NCBI RefSeq assembly: GCF_014621695.1
Contig: NZ_CP061281.1
Coordinates: 4,464,001 to 4,528,000, forward strand
Direction of reading: 5' to 3'
Source: Streptomyces xanthii
Lineage (GTDB): Bacteria; Actinomycetota; Actinomycetes; Streptomycetales; Streptomycetaceae
DNA length: 64,000 bases
The position numbers and the translations under genes were made by a program. Under the pieces are notes generated by a model. That model saw nothing but the letters and a program-made list of their open reading frames with translations. It was not told the origin of the DNA and made no database searches. Positions within the stretch are counted from its first letter, which is position 1; every line of letters begins with the position of its first letter. Shown here piece by piece: positions 25,595 to 33,987 of the stretch.

Positions 25595-26944
25595 TTGAGC
25601 AGCGCGACCACGCCCTCCAGCAGTCACGGCCACCTCTGGTCGGTCGACGAGCACCTGGAGGACATCCTCAGCACCGTCCACCCGCTCGACCCCATCGAGC
25701 TGCAACTCCTCGACGCCCAGGGCTGCGTGCTCGTCGAGGACGTGACGGTGCCGGTCTCGCTGCCCCCGTTCGACAACAGCTCGATGGACGGCTATGCGGT
25801 GCGCGTCGCCGATGTCGCGGGCGCGAGCGAGGAGTTCCCCGCCGTGCTGACCGTGATCGGCGACGTCGCGGCCGGCCAGTCCGAGCAGCCCACGGTCCGC
25901 CCCGGCCAGGCCGCCCGCATCATGACCGGCGCCCCGCTGCCGCCCGGCGCCGAGGCCGTCGTCCCCGTCGAGTGGACCGACGGAGGGCTCGGCGCGGGTC
26001 CCGTCAGCACCATGACGGCCCACAGCGCCGCCCCGGAGGGCGCCTCCGGCGAGGTCCGCGTCCACCGCGCCGCCCAGGAGCGCGCGCACGTCCGCGCGCG
26101 CGGCAGCGACGTCAAGGCGGGCGACCGCGCCCTCTCCGCCGGCACCGTGCTCGGCCCGCCGCAGATCTCCCTGCTCGCCGCGATCGGCCGCGGCACCGTC
26201 CGCGTACGCCCGCGCCCGCGCGTGGTCGTCGTCTCCACCGGCAGCGAGCTCGTCCAGCCCGGCGAGCCCTTGGCCCAGGGCCAGATCTACGACTCGAACA
26301 GCTTCGCCCTGACCGCCGCCGCGCGGGACGCCGGAGCCATCGCCTACCGGGTCGGCGCGGTCGCCGACGACGCCGAGACGCTGCGCTCCACGATCGAGGA
26401 CCAGCTGATCCGCGCCGACCTCGTCGTCACCACGGGCGGCGTCAGCGTCGGCGCGTACGACGTCGTCAAGGAGGCGCTCTCCGCGATCGGCGACCCCGAC
26501 GACGAGGACGGCATCGGCGCGGGCGGCGGCGTCGAGTTCCGCAAGCTCGCCATGCAGCCCGGCAAGCCGCAGGGCTTCGGCTCCATCGGCCCCGACCACA
26601 CCCCGCTGCTCGCCCTGCCGGGCAACCCGGTCTCCTCGTACGTCTCCTTCGAGCTGTTCGTGCGCCCCGCGATCCGCAGCCTCATGGGGCTGCCCGCGGG
26701 CCAGGTGCACCGGCCGCAGGTCCGCGCGAAGCTCACCGCCGACAAGGCGCTGACCTCGCCGGCCGGCCGCCGCCAGTTCCTGCGCGGCGCCCACGACCCC
26801 GCGACCGGCACCGTCACCCCGGTCGGCGGCGCCGGCTCCCACCTCGTCGCCGCCCTCGCCCACGCGGACGCCCTGATCGTCGTCCCCGAGGCCACCACCT
26901 CCGTGGAGCCCGGCACCCAGGTCGACGTCGTGCTGCTGAGCTGA
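25595..26944 (+). CDS. moeA: MoeA/gephyrin-family protein, probable Glp divisome factor
   Basis: 449 residues, starting at TTG 25595 with AGGAGA and TAGGAC upstream. The MoeA domains are all present: NSSMDGYAVR, RIMTGAPLPPGAEAVVPVEW, RARGSDVKAGD, VVVVSTGSELVQPGE, IYDSN, TTGGVSVGAYD and AMQPGKPQGFG. Classical MoeA inserts molybdate into molybdopterin. The E. coli K-P-G-K-P motif reads Q-P-G-K-P here. In Corynebacterium a MoeA homologue encoded near galU and a membrane partner gene (Glp with GlpR) binds FtsZ; GlpR is homologous to Streptomyces SepX, which lies 2 kb downstream here. A division role, alone or with Moco synthesis, is therefore a serious alternative. Confidence 0.9.
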   Translation: MSSATTPSSSHGHLWSVDEHLEDILSTVHPLDPIELQLLDAQGCVLVEDVTVPVSLPPFDNSSMDGYAVRVADVAGASEEFPAVLTVIGDVAAGQSEQPTVRPGQAARIMTGAPLPPGAEAVVPVEWTDGGLGAGPVSTMTAHSAAPEGASGEVRVHRAAQERAHVRARGSDVKAGDRALSAGTVLGPPQISLLAAIGRGTVRVRPRPRVVVVSTGSELVQPGEPLAQGQIYDSNSFALTAAARDAGAIAYRVGAVADDAETLRSTIEDQLIRADLVVTTGGVSVGAYDVVKEALSAIGDPDDEDGIGAGGGVEFRKLAMQPGKPQGFGSIGPDHTPLLALPGNPVSSYVSFELFVRPAIRSLMGLPAGQVHRPQVRAKLTADKALTSPAGRRQFLRGAHDPATGTVTPVGGAGSHLVAALAHADALIVVPEATTSVEPGTQVDVVLLS

Positions 26945-27043
26945 GCGTCTGCCCTCCCCTCCGGGGCGCGCGGTAGCGTGTCGCGCACAAACTGTCCGGC
27001 GCGCCGCACCGCGCACGGCTCGGATCGGGAGCGCCACAGCACC

Positions 27044-27523
27044 ATGAGCACTTCGCAGGACCGACTGACCCACATCGACGAGGCGGGCGCCGCCCGCATG
27101 GTCGACGTGTCGGAGAAGGCCGTCACCGCGCGCACGGCCCGCGCCAGCGGGCGGGTCCTCGTCTCGCCGCGCGTGATCGAACTGCTGCGCGGCGAGGGCG
27201 TTCCCAAGGGCGACGCCCTCGCGACCGCCCGCATCGCGGGGATCATGGGCGCCAAGCGCACCCCCGACCTCATCCCGCTGTGCCACCCGCTGGCCGTCTC
27301 CGGGGTGAAGCTCGACCTGTCGGTGGCCGACGACGCGGTGGAGATCCTCGCCACCGTGAAGACCACGGACCGTACGGGCGTCGAGATGGAGGCCCTCACG
27401 GCGGTCTCCGTCGCCGCGCTCACCGTGGTCGACATGATCAAGGCCGTCGACAAGGGCGCCGTCATCTCGGACGTGCGCGTCGAGGAGAAGACGGGCGGCA
27501 AGTCCGGGGACTGGCACCGATGA
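27044..27523 (+). CDS. moaC: Cyclic pyranopterin monophosphate synthase MoaC
   Basis: 159 residues, full family length. Motifs include [33 protein letters not shown], the LCHP-centred [12 protein letters not shown] and the catalytic region [16 protein letters not shown] followed by DMIKAVDK. MoaC converts the MoaA product to cPMP in molybdopterin synthesis. ATG 27044 has GGGAG about 11 bases upstream. A possible separate promoter (-10 TAGCGT at 26974-26979) lies in the 99-bp gap after moeA. moaA is not in the window. Its stop overlaps the next ATG (ATGA). Confidence 0.95.
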   Translation: MSTSQDRLTHIDEAGAARMVDVSEKAVTARTARASGRVLVSPRVIELLRGEGVPKGDALATARIAGIMGAKRTPDLIPLCHPLAVSGVKLDLSVADDAVEILATVKTTDRTGVEMEALTAVSVAALTVVDMIKAVDKGAVISDVRVEEKTGGKSGDWHR

Positions 27524-28071
27524 GCGACACGTACCGCGCCCTGGTGGTCACGGCGTCCAACCGCGCCGCGGCCGGCGTCTACGAGGACAAGGGCGGCCCC
27601 CTGATCGCCGCCGGACTCGGCGCGATGGGCTTCGCCGTCGAGGGCCCCCAGGTCGTCCCGGACGGCGACCCCGTGGAGGCCGCGCTGCGCGCCGCCGTCG
27701 AGGCCGGCTACGACGTCGTGGTCACCACCGGCGGCACCGGCATCTCGCCCACCGACCGCACCCCCGAGGCCACCGCCCGCGTCCTGGACCGGGAGATCCC
27801 GGGCATCCCGGAGGCGATCCGCGCGTACGGCCGGGAGAAAGTGCCCACGGCCGCGCTCTCCCGTGGCCTCGCGGGCCTGGCCGGGCGCACACTGATCGTG
27901 AACCTGCCGGGTTCGAGCGGAGGCGTGAAGGACGGGCTCGCCGTCCTCGGGCCGCTGCTCACGCACGCCGTCGACCAGATCCGCGGCGGCGACCACCCCA
28001 GACCCGACGCCGGTCCGGACGACGGGCCGGACGCCGGGCCCGATGCCCACGCCCCCGGGGGTGCGCACTGA
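27520..28071 (+). CDS. mog: MogA/MoaB-family molybdopterin adenylyltransferase
   Basis: 183 residues. MogA/MoaB fold: [40 protein letters not shown], the [17 protein letters not shown] loop and [16 protein letters not shown]. It should adenylylate molybdopterin before molybdate insertion. Coupled to moaC by an ATGA overlap. After about residue 160 comes a low-complexity Asp/Pro/Gly tail ([18 protein letters not shown]), probably disordered and variable. Its stop overlaps a potential CTG start of the acetyltransferase. Confidence 0.93.
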   Translation: MSDTYRALVVTASNRAAAGVYEDKGGPLIAAGLGAMGFAVEGPQVVPDGDPVEAALRAAVEAGYDVVVTTGGTGISPTDRTPEATARVLDREIPGIPEAIRAYGREKVPTAALSRGLAGLAGRTLIVNLPGSSGGVKDGLAVLGPLLTHAVDQIRGGDHPRPDAGPDDGPDAGPDAHAPGGAH

Positions 28072-28736
28072 ACAGCCCGTCCTGGCCCGTGGTCCTGGCG
28101 GAGGGCGATGTCGTCCTGCGCCCCATAAGGCTGCGCGACCAGCGCGCCTGGCGCGAGGTGAACCGGCGCAACCGCGACTGGCTGCGCCCCTGGGAGGCGA
28201 CGATCCCGCCGCCCACGCCCAGCGGCCCGATCACCCACCGCCCGACGTACCGTCAGATGGTCCGCCACCTGCGCGGGGAGGCGAACGCGGGCCGGATGCT
28301 GCCCTTCGTCATCGAGTACCAGGGCCGTCTGGTGGGCCAGTTGACCGTCGCGGGGATCACCTGGGGCTCGATGTGCGCGGGCCACGTCGGCTACTGGGTC
28401 GACGAGTCCGTGGCCGGGCGCGGCGTGATGCCCACGGCCGTCGCGCTCGCCGTCGACCACTGCTTCCGCACGGTGGGCCTGCACCGCATCGAGGTCTGCA
28501 TTCGCCCGGAGAACGGGCCGAGCCGCAGGGTCGTGGAGAAACTCGGATTCCGCGAGGAGGGCCTGCGCCCCCGCTATCTCCACATCGACGGGGCCTGGCG
28601 GGACCATCTCGTGTTCGCGCTCACTGCCGAGGAGATCCCCGAAGGGCTCCTGAAGCGGTGGCGGCGCGAGCGGCGCAGCAAGACCGCAGGTCCGAGCGGC
28701 TCGAACACGCTCGACCCGGGCGCCCCCTCGAAATGA
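28068..28736 (+). CDS. RimJ/RimL-like GNAT acetyltransferase
   Basis: 222 residues from a proposed CTG start at 28068, or 215 from GTG 28089. The CTG lies in CTGA overlapping the mog stop, has GGGGG six bases upstream and adds NSPSWPV; the GTG has no Shine-Dalgarno. RimJ-type GNAT features: VVLRPIRLRDQRAWREVNRRN, YWVDESVAGRGVMPTAVAL (acetyl-CoA loop) and RPENGPSRRVVEKLGFREEG. Relatives acetylate N-terminal residues or Lys. A rimJ-like gene between moeA and sepX/glpR is conserved in Actinobacteria, so a link to division is possible. The Arg/Lys-rich C-terminus is variable. Confidence 0.9.
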   Translation: MNSPSWPVVLAEGDVVLRPIRLRDQRAWREVNRRNRDWLRPWEATIPPPTPSGPITHRPTYRQMVRHLRGEANAGRMLPFVIEYQGRLVGQLTVAGITWGSMCAGHVGYWVDESVAGRGVMPTAVALAVDHCFRTVGLHRIEVCIRPENGPSRRVVEKLGFREEGLRPRYLHIDGAWRDHLVFALTAEEIPEGLLKRWRRERRSKTAGPSGSNTLDPGAPSK

Positions 28737-28908
28737 AATAAGTGTTCGAAATTGATCGCGGATCGACCGCCGGAGGCATTAAATTCCCGCCCCGGGCGGC
28801 CGGTTGATCGCATCAGTCGCAAAAAATGCTCGAAATATCAGCCAGATCGTGCGACACACCGGCCCAATTGGCGGATGGCCTCACGCAAACCCCTCTACGG
28901 TGTGAGGC

Positions 28909-30078
28909 GTGAGCAGCAGCGGCCTCATCTACGCAGTCATCGTCGGGGCCTGGGCCGCCTACTTGGTGCCGATGTGGCTCCGTAGGCAGGACGAGCTGAA
29001 CGAAGCCCGTCCGACGGAACGCTTCAGCACCGCCATCCGGCTTCTCTCCGGCCGGGCGGGCATGGAGCGCCGATACGCCAAGGACCTGCAGGCGCGCCCG
29101 CCCGAGGCGGACGAACGGCCCGGCGCCCCGGCCGACCCGGACGCGACCACCGACGCGGTGGACGTCCGGGCCTTCGTCGCGCCCGCGGCAGGGGAGCGCA
29201 AGCCCCCCGCGCGGCGCCGCGCCCCCGAACCCGAACCGGCGCCCGAGCCGGAGCCGGCCGCCGAGCCGGAGCCGGAGGCGGCCCCGCACCCGGCCCGCCC
29301 CGCGCGCGACGGCGCCGCCGCGGCCGCGCAGGCCCGCGCTCGCCGCACCAAGGTCCTCGCGCGCCGCCGCCGCACCACGGTGCTCCTGTTCGCCGCGTTC
29401 TCCCTCGGCGCCGTCGTCGCCGGAGTCGGCGGCGTCGCCTTCCTGTGGGCGCCCGCCGCGCCGGCCCTGCTCCTGAGCGCGTACATCGTCTATCTGCGCG
29501 CCCAGGAGCGCCGCCGCTTCGCCTACGTGATGGACCGTCGCCAGGCCGAGATCGCCGCCCAGCGGCTGCGCGAGCGCCAGCCGCGCCGCCGTCAGCCGGC
29601 CGCGCAGCGCGCCGCGGCCGAGGACCTGGAGGACGGCCCAGAGGCCGTCGAGCCGGCCACCGACCCCGGGCTCGAGGCGCTCGCCGCCGACCGGCGTGCC
29701 CTCGTCGAGCAGACCGACCACGCCGAGTGGGTCGACCAGCAGCGCGAGCGGCAGGCGCGGCCCGGCGCGGGCGACAGCTGGGACCCGGTCCCGGTGCCGC
29801 TGCCCACGTACGTCACCGCGCCGGTCGCCCCGCGCGCCGGCGGCGGCATCGACTACGGCGCCCCGGAGACCTGGAGTGCGGCCCGCTCCTCCGCCGCCGA
29901 GCAGTCGGCCCCCGAGGAGCAGGAGTACGAGCGCGAGCAGACGGCGGACGACGGGCGCAGCGACGCCCGCCGCGCCGCCTCCGCCCGCCGCTCCCGCGAG
30001 CGCGGCCGCACCCCGCTCTTCGATCAGTACGACAACGGCACGGGCGCGGACGGCCGGCCGCGCGCCGCCAACGAGTGA
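28909..30078 (+). CDS. sepX: SepX (GlpR homologue), septation membrane protein
   Basis: 389 residues. An N-terminal helix (GLIYAVIVGAWAAYLVPMW) is followed by the highly conserved RRQDELNEARPTERFSTAIR block, a Pro/Glu-rich linker (about 95-135), two close helices (TTVLLFAAFSLGAVVAGVGG; FLWAPAAPALLLSAYIVYL) and a long charged, disordered C-terminus. I recognise this as Streptomyces SepX, which controls FtsZ ring stability in cross-walls and sporulation septa. Corynebacterial GlpR is the homologue and receptor for Glp. TACGGT ends seven bases before GTG 28909, suggesting a leaderless mRNA from the AT-rich 172-bp gap. Confidence 0.9.
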   Translation: MSSSGLIYAVIVGAWAAYLVPMWLRRQDELNEARPTERFSTAIRLLSGRAGMERRYAKDLQARPPEADERPGAPADPDATTDAVDVRAFVAPAAGERKPPARRRAPEPEPAPEPEPAAEPEPEAAPHPARPARDGAAAAAQARARRTKVLARRRRTTVLLFAAFSLGAVVAGVGGVAFLWAPAAPALLLSAYIVYLRAQERRRFAYVMDRRQAEIAAQRLRERQPRRRQPAAQRAAAEDLEDGPEAVEPATDPGLEALAADRRALVEQTDHAEWVDQQRERQARPGAGDSWDPVPVPLPTYVTAPVAPRAGGGIDYGAPETWSAARSSAAEQSAPEEQEYEREQTADDGRSDARRAASARRSRERGRTPLFDQYDNGTGADGRPRAANE

Positions 30079-30181
30079 TCGGCGACCGTGATCGGCGGGG
30101 TGGCCGGCCGTCCGGGCTGACCAGTCCGGGAGCGGATTTCCGAGCACCCCGATCGGGATGCTAGAGTTTCACTCGTTGCAA

Positions 30182-30255
30182 GGGCCTGTGGCGCAGTCTG
30201 GTAGCGCACCTCGTTCGCATCGAGGGGGTCTGGGGTTCAAATCCCCACAGGTCCA
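30182..30255 (+). tRNA. tRNA-Ala (anticodon CGC)
   Basis: A 74-nt cloverleaf: acceptor GGGCCTG/CAGGTCC with one G-T pair, D arm with GCGC/GCGC, anticodon stem CCTCG/CGAGG around TTCGCAT (anticodon CGC, codon GCG), and TCTGGGGTTCAAATCCCC T arm. Discriminator A30255; CCA is not encoded. It reads the very abundant GCG alanine codon and is followed by a terminator. Confidence 0.95.
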
Positions 30256-30264
30256 CCGCAATTG

Positions 30265-30294
30265 AGAACCCCGCCGGGAAACCGGCGGGGTTCT
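30265..30294 (+). terminator. Terminator of tRNA-Ala
   Basis: AGAACCCCGCCGG and CCGGCGGGGTTCT form a perfect 13-bp stem with a GAAA tetraloop, nine bases after the tRNA 3' end, then TTCG. Confidence 0.88.
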
Positions 30295-30352
30295 TCGCTG
30301 TTCCGGGCCGTTGCAGGCCGTCCCGGCCCCCCGAGGGGCCGGAACGGGCCGG

Positions 30353-30859
30353 CTAGAGCGGCTTGGCGAAGCAGCGGCTCAGTTCGTCGAAGCGGTAGTG
30401 GCCGAACTTGGCGCACGGCAGGTACCCGCTCGACGTGTAGAGCGCTATCGCCTCAGGCTGCTTGGTGCCCGTCTCCAGCACCATCCGCGTGCGCCCCGCC
30501 GCGCGGGCGTCCGCCTCCAGCGCCGCGAGGATCCGGCGGGCCAGGCCCAGGCCGCGCGCCTCCGGCGTCACGTACATGCGCTTCAGCTCGGCGTCGCCGT
30601 CCGCGTACGCCTCCTCGTTGGCGTCCTGGGTGCGCCAGCCGCCCGTGGCCAGCGGGGTGCCCTGTGCGTCGTACGCGATCAGGTACAGGCCGCGCGGGGC
30701 GTGGAACATCGTCGGGTCCAGGGGTGTGACATCCCCCTCGTCCCCGTAGCGCTCCGCGTACTCGAGCTGCACCCGGTCGTTCAGCGCGATCGCGTCGGGG
30801 TGGCCGAAGGAGACGGGGCGCAGGGTGGGCGCCAGGCTGGGCGCGGGCTGGATACTCAT
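30353..30859 (-). CDS. GNAT-family N-acetyltransferase
   Basis: 168 residues. Core GNAT elements: YLIAYDAQGTPLATGGWR, AELKRMYVTPEARGLGLARR (acetyl-CoA loop R/G-x-x-G-x-A) and MVLETGTKQPEAIALYTSSGY. No substrate indication. ATG 30859 has no Shine-Dalgarno; TACGAT (minus strand, 30872-30867) ends seven bases upstream, so it is probably leaderless. Divergent from the exonuclease III gene with only 69 bp between, and that gene also looks leaderless, so two -10 elements face outward in one compact promoter. Confidence 0.9.
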   Translation of the reverse strand: MSIQPAPSLAPTLRPVSFGHPDAIALNDRVQLEYAERYGDEGDVTPLDPTMFHAPRGLYLIAYDAQGTPLATGGWRTQDANEEAYADGDAELKRMYVTPEARGLGLARRILAALEADARAAGRTRMVLETGTKQPEAIALYTSSGYLPCAKFGHYRFDELSRCFAKPL

Positions 30860-30928
30860 ACAGGCGATCGTAACTCTATGCGTGTCGATGTGGGGAGGAC
30901 GTTTCCAGTGTGCCGGTACCGTGGCCGG

Positions 30929-31732
30929 GTGCTGACTGTGACCACTGTGAATGTGAACGGGCTGCGGGCCGCCTCCAAGAAGGGCTTCGTGGAGTGGCTG
31001 GCCGAGACCTCCGCCGACGTCCTGTGCCTCCAGGAGGTGCGGGCCGAGGCGCAGCAGCTCCCCGACGAGGTGCGCGAGCCGGAGGGCTGGCACGTCGTGC
31101 ACGCCCCGGCCGCCGCGAAGGGCCGGGCCGGTGTCTCCCTCTACACGCGGCGCGCGCCCGAGCGCGTGCAGGTGGGCTTCGGCTCCGCCGAGTTCGACAC
31201 CAGCGGCCGCTACGTCGAGGTGGACCTGCCCGGTGTCGTCGTGGCCAGCCTCTACCTGCCCTCGGGCGAGGTCGGCACGGACCGCCAGGACGAGAAGATC
31301 CGCTTCATGGACGAGTTCCTGACCTACCTCAAGAAGCTCCGCGTCCGCGCCGCCGCCGACGGCCGCGAGGTCGTGGTCTGCGGCGACTGGAACATCGCCC
31401 ACCGCGAGGCCGACCTCAAGAACTGGAAGAGCAACAAGAAGAACTCGGGCTTCCTCCCCGAGGAGCGCGAGTGGCTCGGCCGCGTCCTGGACGACGCGGA
31501 CGGCGGCTACGTGGACGTCGTCCGCGCCCTGCACCCCGAGGCCGAGGGGCCGTACTCGTGGTGGTCGTACCGGGGGCGGGCCTTCGACAACGACTCGGGT
31601 TGGAGGATCGACCTCGCCGTCGCGACTCCGGGTCTCGCGGGCAAGGCCGTGAAGGCGTACGTCGAGCGGGCGGCGACGCACGCGGAGCGGTGGAGCGACC
31701 ACGCGCCCGTGACCACGGTGTACGACCTGTAG
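30929..31732 (+). CDS. Exodeoxyribonuclease III
   Basis: 267 residues of the AP-endonuclease/exonuclease family (XthA type). Catalytic motifs: SVNVNGLRA-type TTVNVNGLRAA, CLQEVRAE (metal Glu), VVCGDWNIAHREADLKN (Asp/Asn), and WRIDLAVATPGL with SDHAPV (His) at the end. It repairs abasic sites and damaged 3' ends. GTG 30929 was chosen because relatives begin LTVTxVNVNGLR and TACCGT ends six bases before it with no Shine-Dalgarno. The gene ends in a perfect palindromic terminator. Confidence 0.94.
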   Translation: MLTVTTVNVNGLRAASKKGFVEWLAETSADVLCLQEVRAEAQQLPDEVREPEGWHVVHAPAAAKGRAGVSLYTRRAPERVQVGFGSAEFDTSGRYVEVDLPGVVVASLYLPSGEVGTDRQDEKIRFMDEFLTYLKKLRVRAAADGREVVVCGDWNIAHREADLKNWKSNKKNSGFLPEEREWLGRVLDDADGGYVDVVRALHPEAEGPYSWWSYRGRAFDNDSGWRIDLAVATPGLAGKAVKAYVERAATHAERWSDHAPVTTVYDL

Positions 31733-31764
31733 GACCTGTAGACCCGTAGGGCCTGTGAAACGGC

Positions 31765-31796
31765 GATCCCCCGACCGGGGCCCCGGTCGGGGGATC
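31765..31796. terminator. Perfect 32-bp palindrome, bidirectional terminator
   Basis: GATCCCCCGACCGGGG and its exact complement meet with no spacer, between the converging exonuclease gene and the small gene at 31829. This stem should end transcription in both directions. Confidence 0.8.
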
Positions 31797-31828
31797 GTCA
31801 GGTCCTCAAGAACGGACGCTGCGCGGGG

Positions 31829-32026
31829 TCAGCCGCGGTCCATGCGGTCCCGGGCTTCCTGGGCCTTGTCGCGCGCCTCGTCCATGCCCTGCGAGCCGCG
31901 CTCACGCGCCTCGTCCCGGGCCTGCTGCGCGCGCTCGCTCGCCTCGTCCTTGTTGCCGCCCATGGCGTCCTTGGCCTTGTTGGCGAGGTCCTCGGCCTTG
32001 TCCTGGAACTGGTCCTTGATGCCCAT
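31829..32026 (-). CDS. Small hydrophilic LEA/CsbD-like protein
   Basis: 65 residues, almost entirely charged and alanine-rich, with an 11-residue-like periodicity (DQFQDKAEDLANKAKDAMGG; EARDKAQEARDRMDRG). No hydrophobic core or Cys. It resembles LEA-like and CsbD-type stress proteins that stay unfolded or form amphipathic helices on membranes when dry; membership is by composition, not a clear motif. AGGAGTG lies nine bases before ATG 32026. Single-gene unit. Confidence 0.8.
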   Translation of the reverse strand: MGIKDQFQDKAEDLANKAKDAMGGNKDEASERAQQARDEARERGSQGMDEARDKAQEARDRMDRG

Positions 32027-32119
32027 GCTTGTTCACTCCTGTGGTGGGTGAGGGGATCGGGCTGCGACCAGCCTTGCACGGTGGGACATACCGCGCATTT
32101 CGATCACCTCACCCCCGGT

Positions 32120-32995
32120 TCAGGAGCTCCGGGTCGTCTCGTCGGCGGCGCCGCCCGCGCCCACGAGCCCCTTCGACATCCCGTCGAAGCGCCCGTCGAA
32201 GCGCCGCACCTCGCGCTGGCCGACCGCCCCGATGATCCCGGGCAGATAGCCGCGGATGCCCTGCATGCCGCGCAGCCACCACTGCGCGTACACGTGCGAG
32301 GAGCGCCGCTCGATGCCCGCCACGATCCGGTCCACGGCCGGGCCCAGCGGGTACGTCTTGTTCGCCGGCCAGGGCAGGCGCCCGCGCAGTTCGCGCATCA
32401 CGTCGTCCTGGTCCGCGCCGCGCACCATGTCCGTGTCGGTCCAGGACAGGTAGCCGACGCCCACCTTGACGCCCTTGTAGCCGACCTCGGCCCGCAGGCT
32501 GTGCGCGTACGCCTCGACGCCCGACTTCGACGCGCAGTACGCGGTCATCATCGGCGCCGGGGTGATCGCGGCGAGGGACGCGATCTGGAGCAGGTAGCCG
32601 CGCGACTCCATGAGGACGGGGAGGAAGGCGCGGGCCGTCACCGCCGAGCCGATCAGGTTGACCTCGATCACGCGGCGCCAGGCGTCCGGGTCGGAGTCCA
32701 CGAACGGGCCGCCGGTCGCGACGCCCGCGTTCGCCACCACGATGTCGACCTTGCCGAACCGCTCCTTCACCTCCTGCGCGACCCGCGCCATCGCCACGTG
32801 GTCCGTGACGTCCGCGTGCCACCAGTCGGCGTCCGAGTGCAGCCGGCCCGCGACCTGCTTGAGCTCGTCCGGCTCCAGGCCGACCAGCGCGATCTTGGCG
32901 CCGCGCGCCGAGAGCTTGCGGGCGAGGAGCTCGCCCACGCCGCGCGCCGCCCCCGTGACGACCGCGACCTGTCCTTCGAGACTGACCTTGCTCAT
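32120..32995 (-). CDS. SDR-family oxidoreductase
   Basis: 291 residues. Rossmann motif TGAARGVGELLARKL, NAG in VANAGVATGG, catalytic Ser in LLQIASLAA and Tyr/Lys in YCASKSGVEAY. The C-terminal 100 residues, with SSHVYAQWWLRGMQG, extend beyond the minimal SDR and are typical of actinobacterial SDRs paired with flavin monooxygenases. It is the last gene of a three-gene operon, coupled to the hydrolase by an ATGA overlap. Probable role: reduction or oxidation of a carbonyl/alcohol intermediate. Confidence 0.92.
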   Translation of the reverse strand: MSKVSLEGQVAVVTGAARGVGELLARKLSARGAKIALVGLEPDELKQVAGRLHSDADWWHADVTDHVAMARVAQEVKERFGKVDIVVANAGVATGGPFVDSDPDAWRRVIEVNLIGSAVTARAFLPVLMESRGYLLQIASLAAITPAPMMTAYCASKSGVEAYAHSLRAEVGYKGVKVGVGYLSWTDTDMVRGADQDDVMRELRGRLPWPANKTYPLGPAVDRIVAGIERRSSHVYAQWWLRGMQGIRGYLPGIIGAVGQREVRRFDGRFDGMSKGLVGAGGAADETTRSS

Positions 32996-33987
32996 GCGGC
33001 TTGCGCCCCTTCCTCGGACTGCACGTTCTGCTGGGACTGCTGGGACTGCACGTTCTTCTCGGGCTTCTCGGACTGCTCGGGCTTCAGGTACCGCTCGCCG
33101 AGTTCCCGGATCCTCGCCGTGACCGCCTCCGGCGCCTCGACCGGTGTCATGTGGCCGAGCCCGGCCAGTTCGGTCAGGCCCTCGCTACGCGGCAGCGCGG
33201 CCGCGATCCGCCGCGCGTGCACGGCCGGCGTCATCCGGTCGTGGGTGCCCACGAGCACGGCCGTCGGCACGGTCAGCGCCTCGACACCCGCGTCGACCTG
33301 GAGCGTCGACAGGACGTGCGACCAGCCGGCGCGCACCCCGCGCGGGCACGCGTGCACGATCCGGGCGCAGACCTCGACCTTGTCGGGCGACGAACCGGGG
33401 CCCATCGTGGCGTACTTGAGGACCTTCTTGCCGACCGGGGTGACCGGCCCGAGCGGCGCCTTCGATCCCAGGATCGCCTTGGTCAGGCGGGTCCGCAGCC
33501 CGCTCGGCGGGATCGGCACCACCGTCGACTCGGCCACCAGGCGCGAGGCGCCCGTGCTGCACAGCAGGACCGCCGCCGCGTGCTCCCGGACGCCCGGTCG
33601 CGCGGCCGCCGCCATGATCGTCATGCCGCCCATGGAGTGCCCGGCGAGCACCGCCTTCTCGCCCGGTGCGAGCGTCGCGGCGAGCACGGCCTCCAGGTCG
33701 TCGGCCAGCATGTCCACCGTGTACGGGAGCTGCGCGACGGCGGGGCTGCGGCCGTGTCCGCGCTGGTCGTACGCGATGACCCGGTGGTCGGTGGCCAGCG
33801 CCCGGATCTGCGCGGCCCAGAAGGCCGTCGAGCAGGTCCAGCCGTGCGCGAGGACCACGGCGGGCGCTCCCTCGGGCCCGTGTACCTCCGCGTGCAGCCG
33901 CGCCCCGTCCGCCGAGACGACGGTCAGTTCGCGGGCGGCGGGCGGCGGTGCGTAGGGCCCGGACGTGACGTGCGTGAGCCGGCTCAT
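32992..33987 (-). CDS. Alpha/beta hydrolase
   Basis: 331 residues. Oxyanion-hole HGW in VVLAHGWTCSTAFW, nucleophile elbow GHSMGG (Ser), acid in VGTHDRMTP (Asp) and catalytic His in GLGHMTPVEAP. A Gln/Ser/Glu-rich, low-complexity tail follows residue 300. Start ATG overlaps the monooxygenase stop (ATGA). Between a Baeyer-Villiger monooxygenase and an SDR, its natural job would be hydrolysing the ester or lactone made by the monooxygenase. Confidence 0.92.
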   Translation of the reverse strand: MSRLTHVTSGPYAPPPAARELTVVSADGARLHAEVHGPEGAPAVVLAHGWTCSTAFWAAQIRALATDHRVIAYDQRGHGRSPAVAQLPYTVDMLADDLEAVLAATLAPGEKAVLAGHSMGGMTIMAAAARPGVREHAAAVLLCSTGASRLVAESTVVPIPPSGLRTRLTKAILGSKAPLGPVTPVGKKVLKYATMGPGSSPDKVEVCARIVHACPRGVRAGWSHVLSTLQVDAGVEALTVPTAVLVGTHDRMTPAVHARRIAAALPRSEGLTELAGLGHMTPVEAPEAVTARIRELGERYLKPEQSEKPEKNVQSQQSQQNVQSEEGAQAA

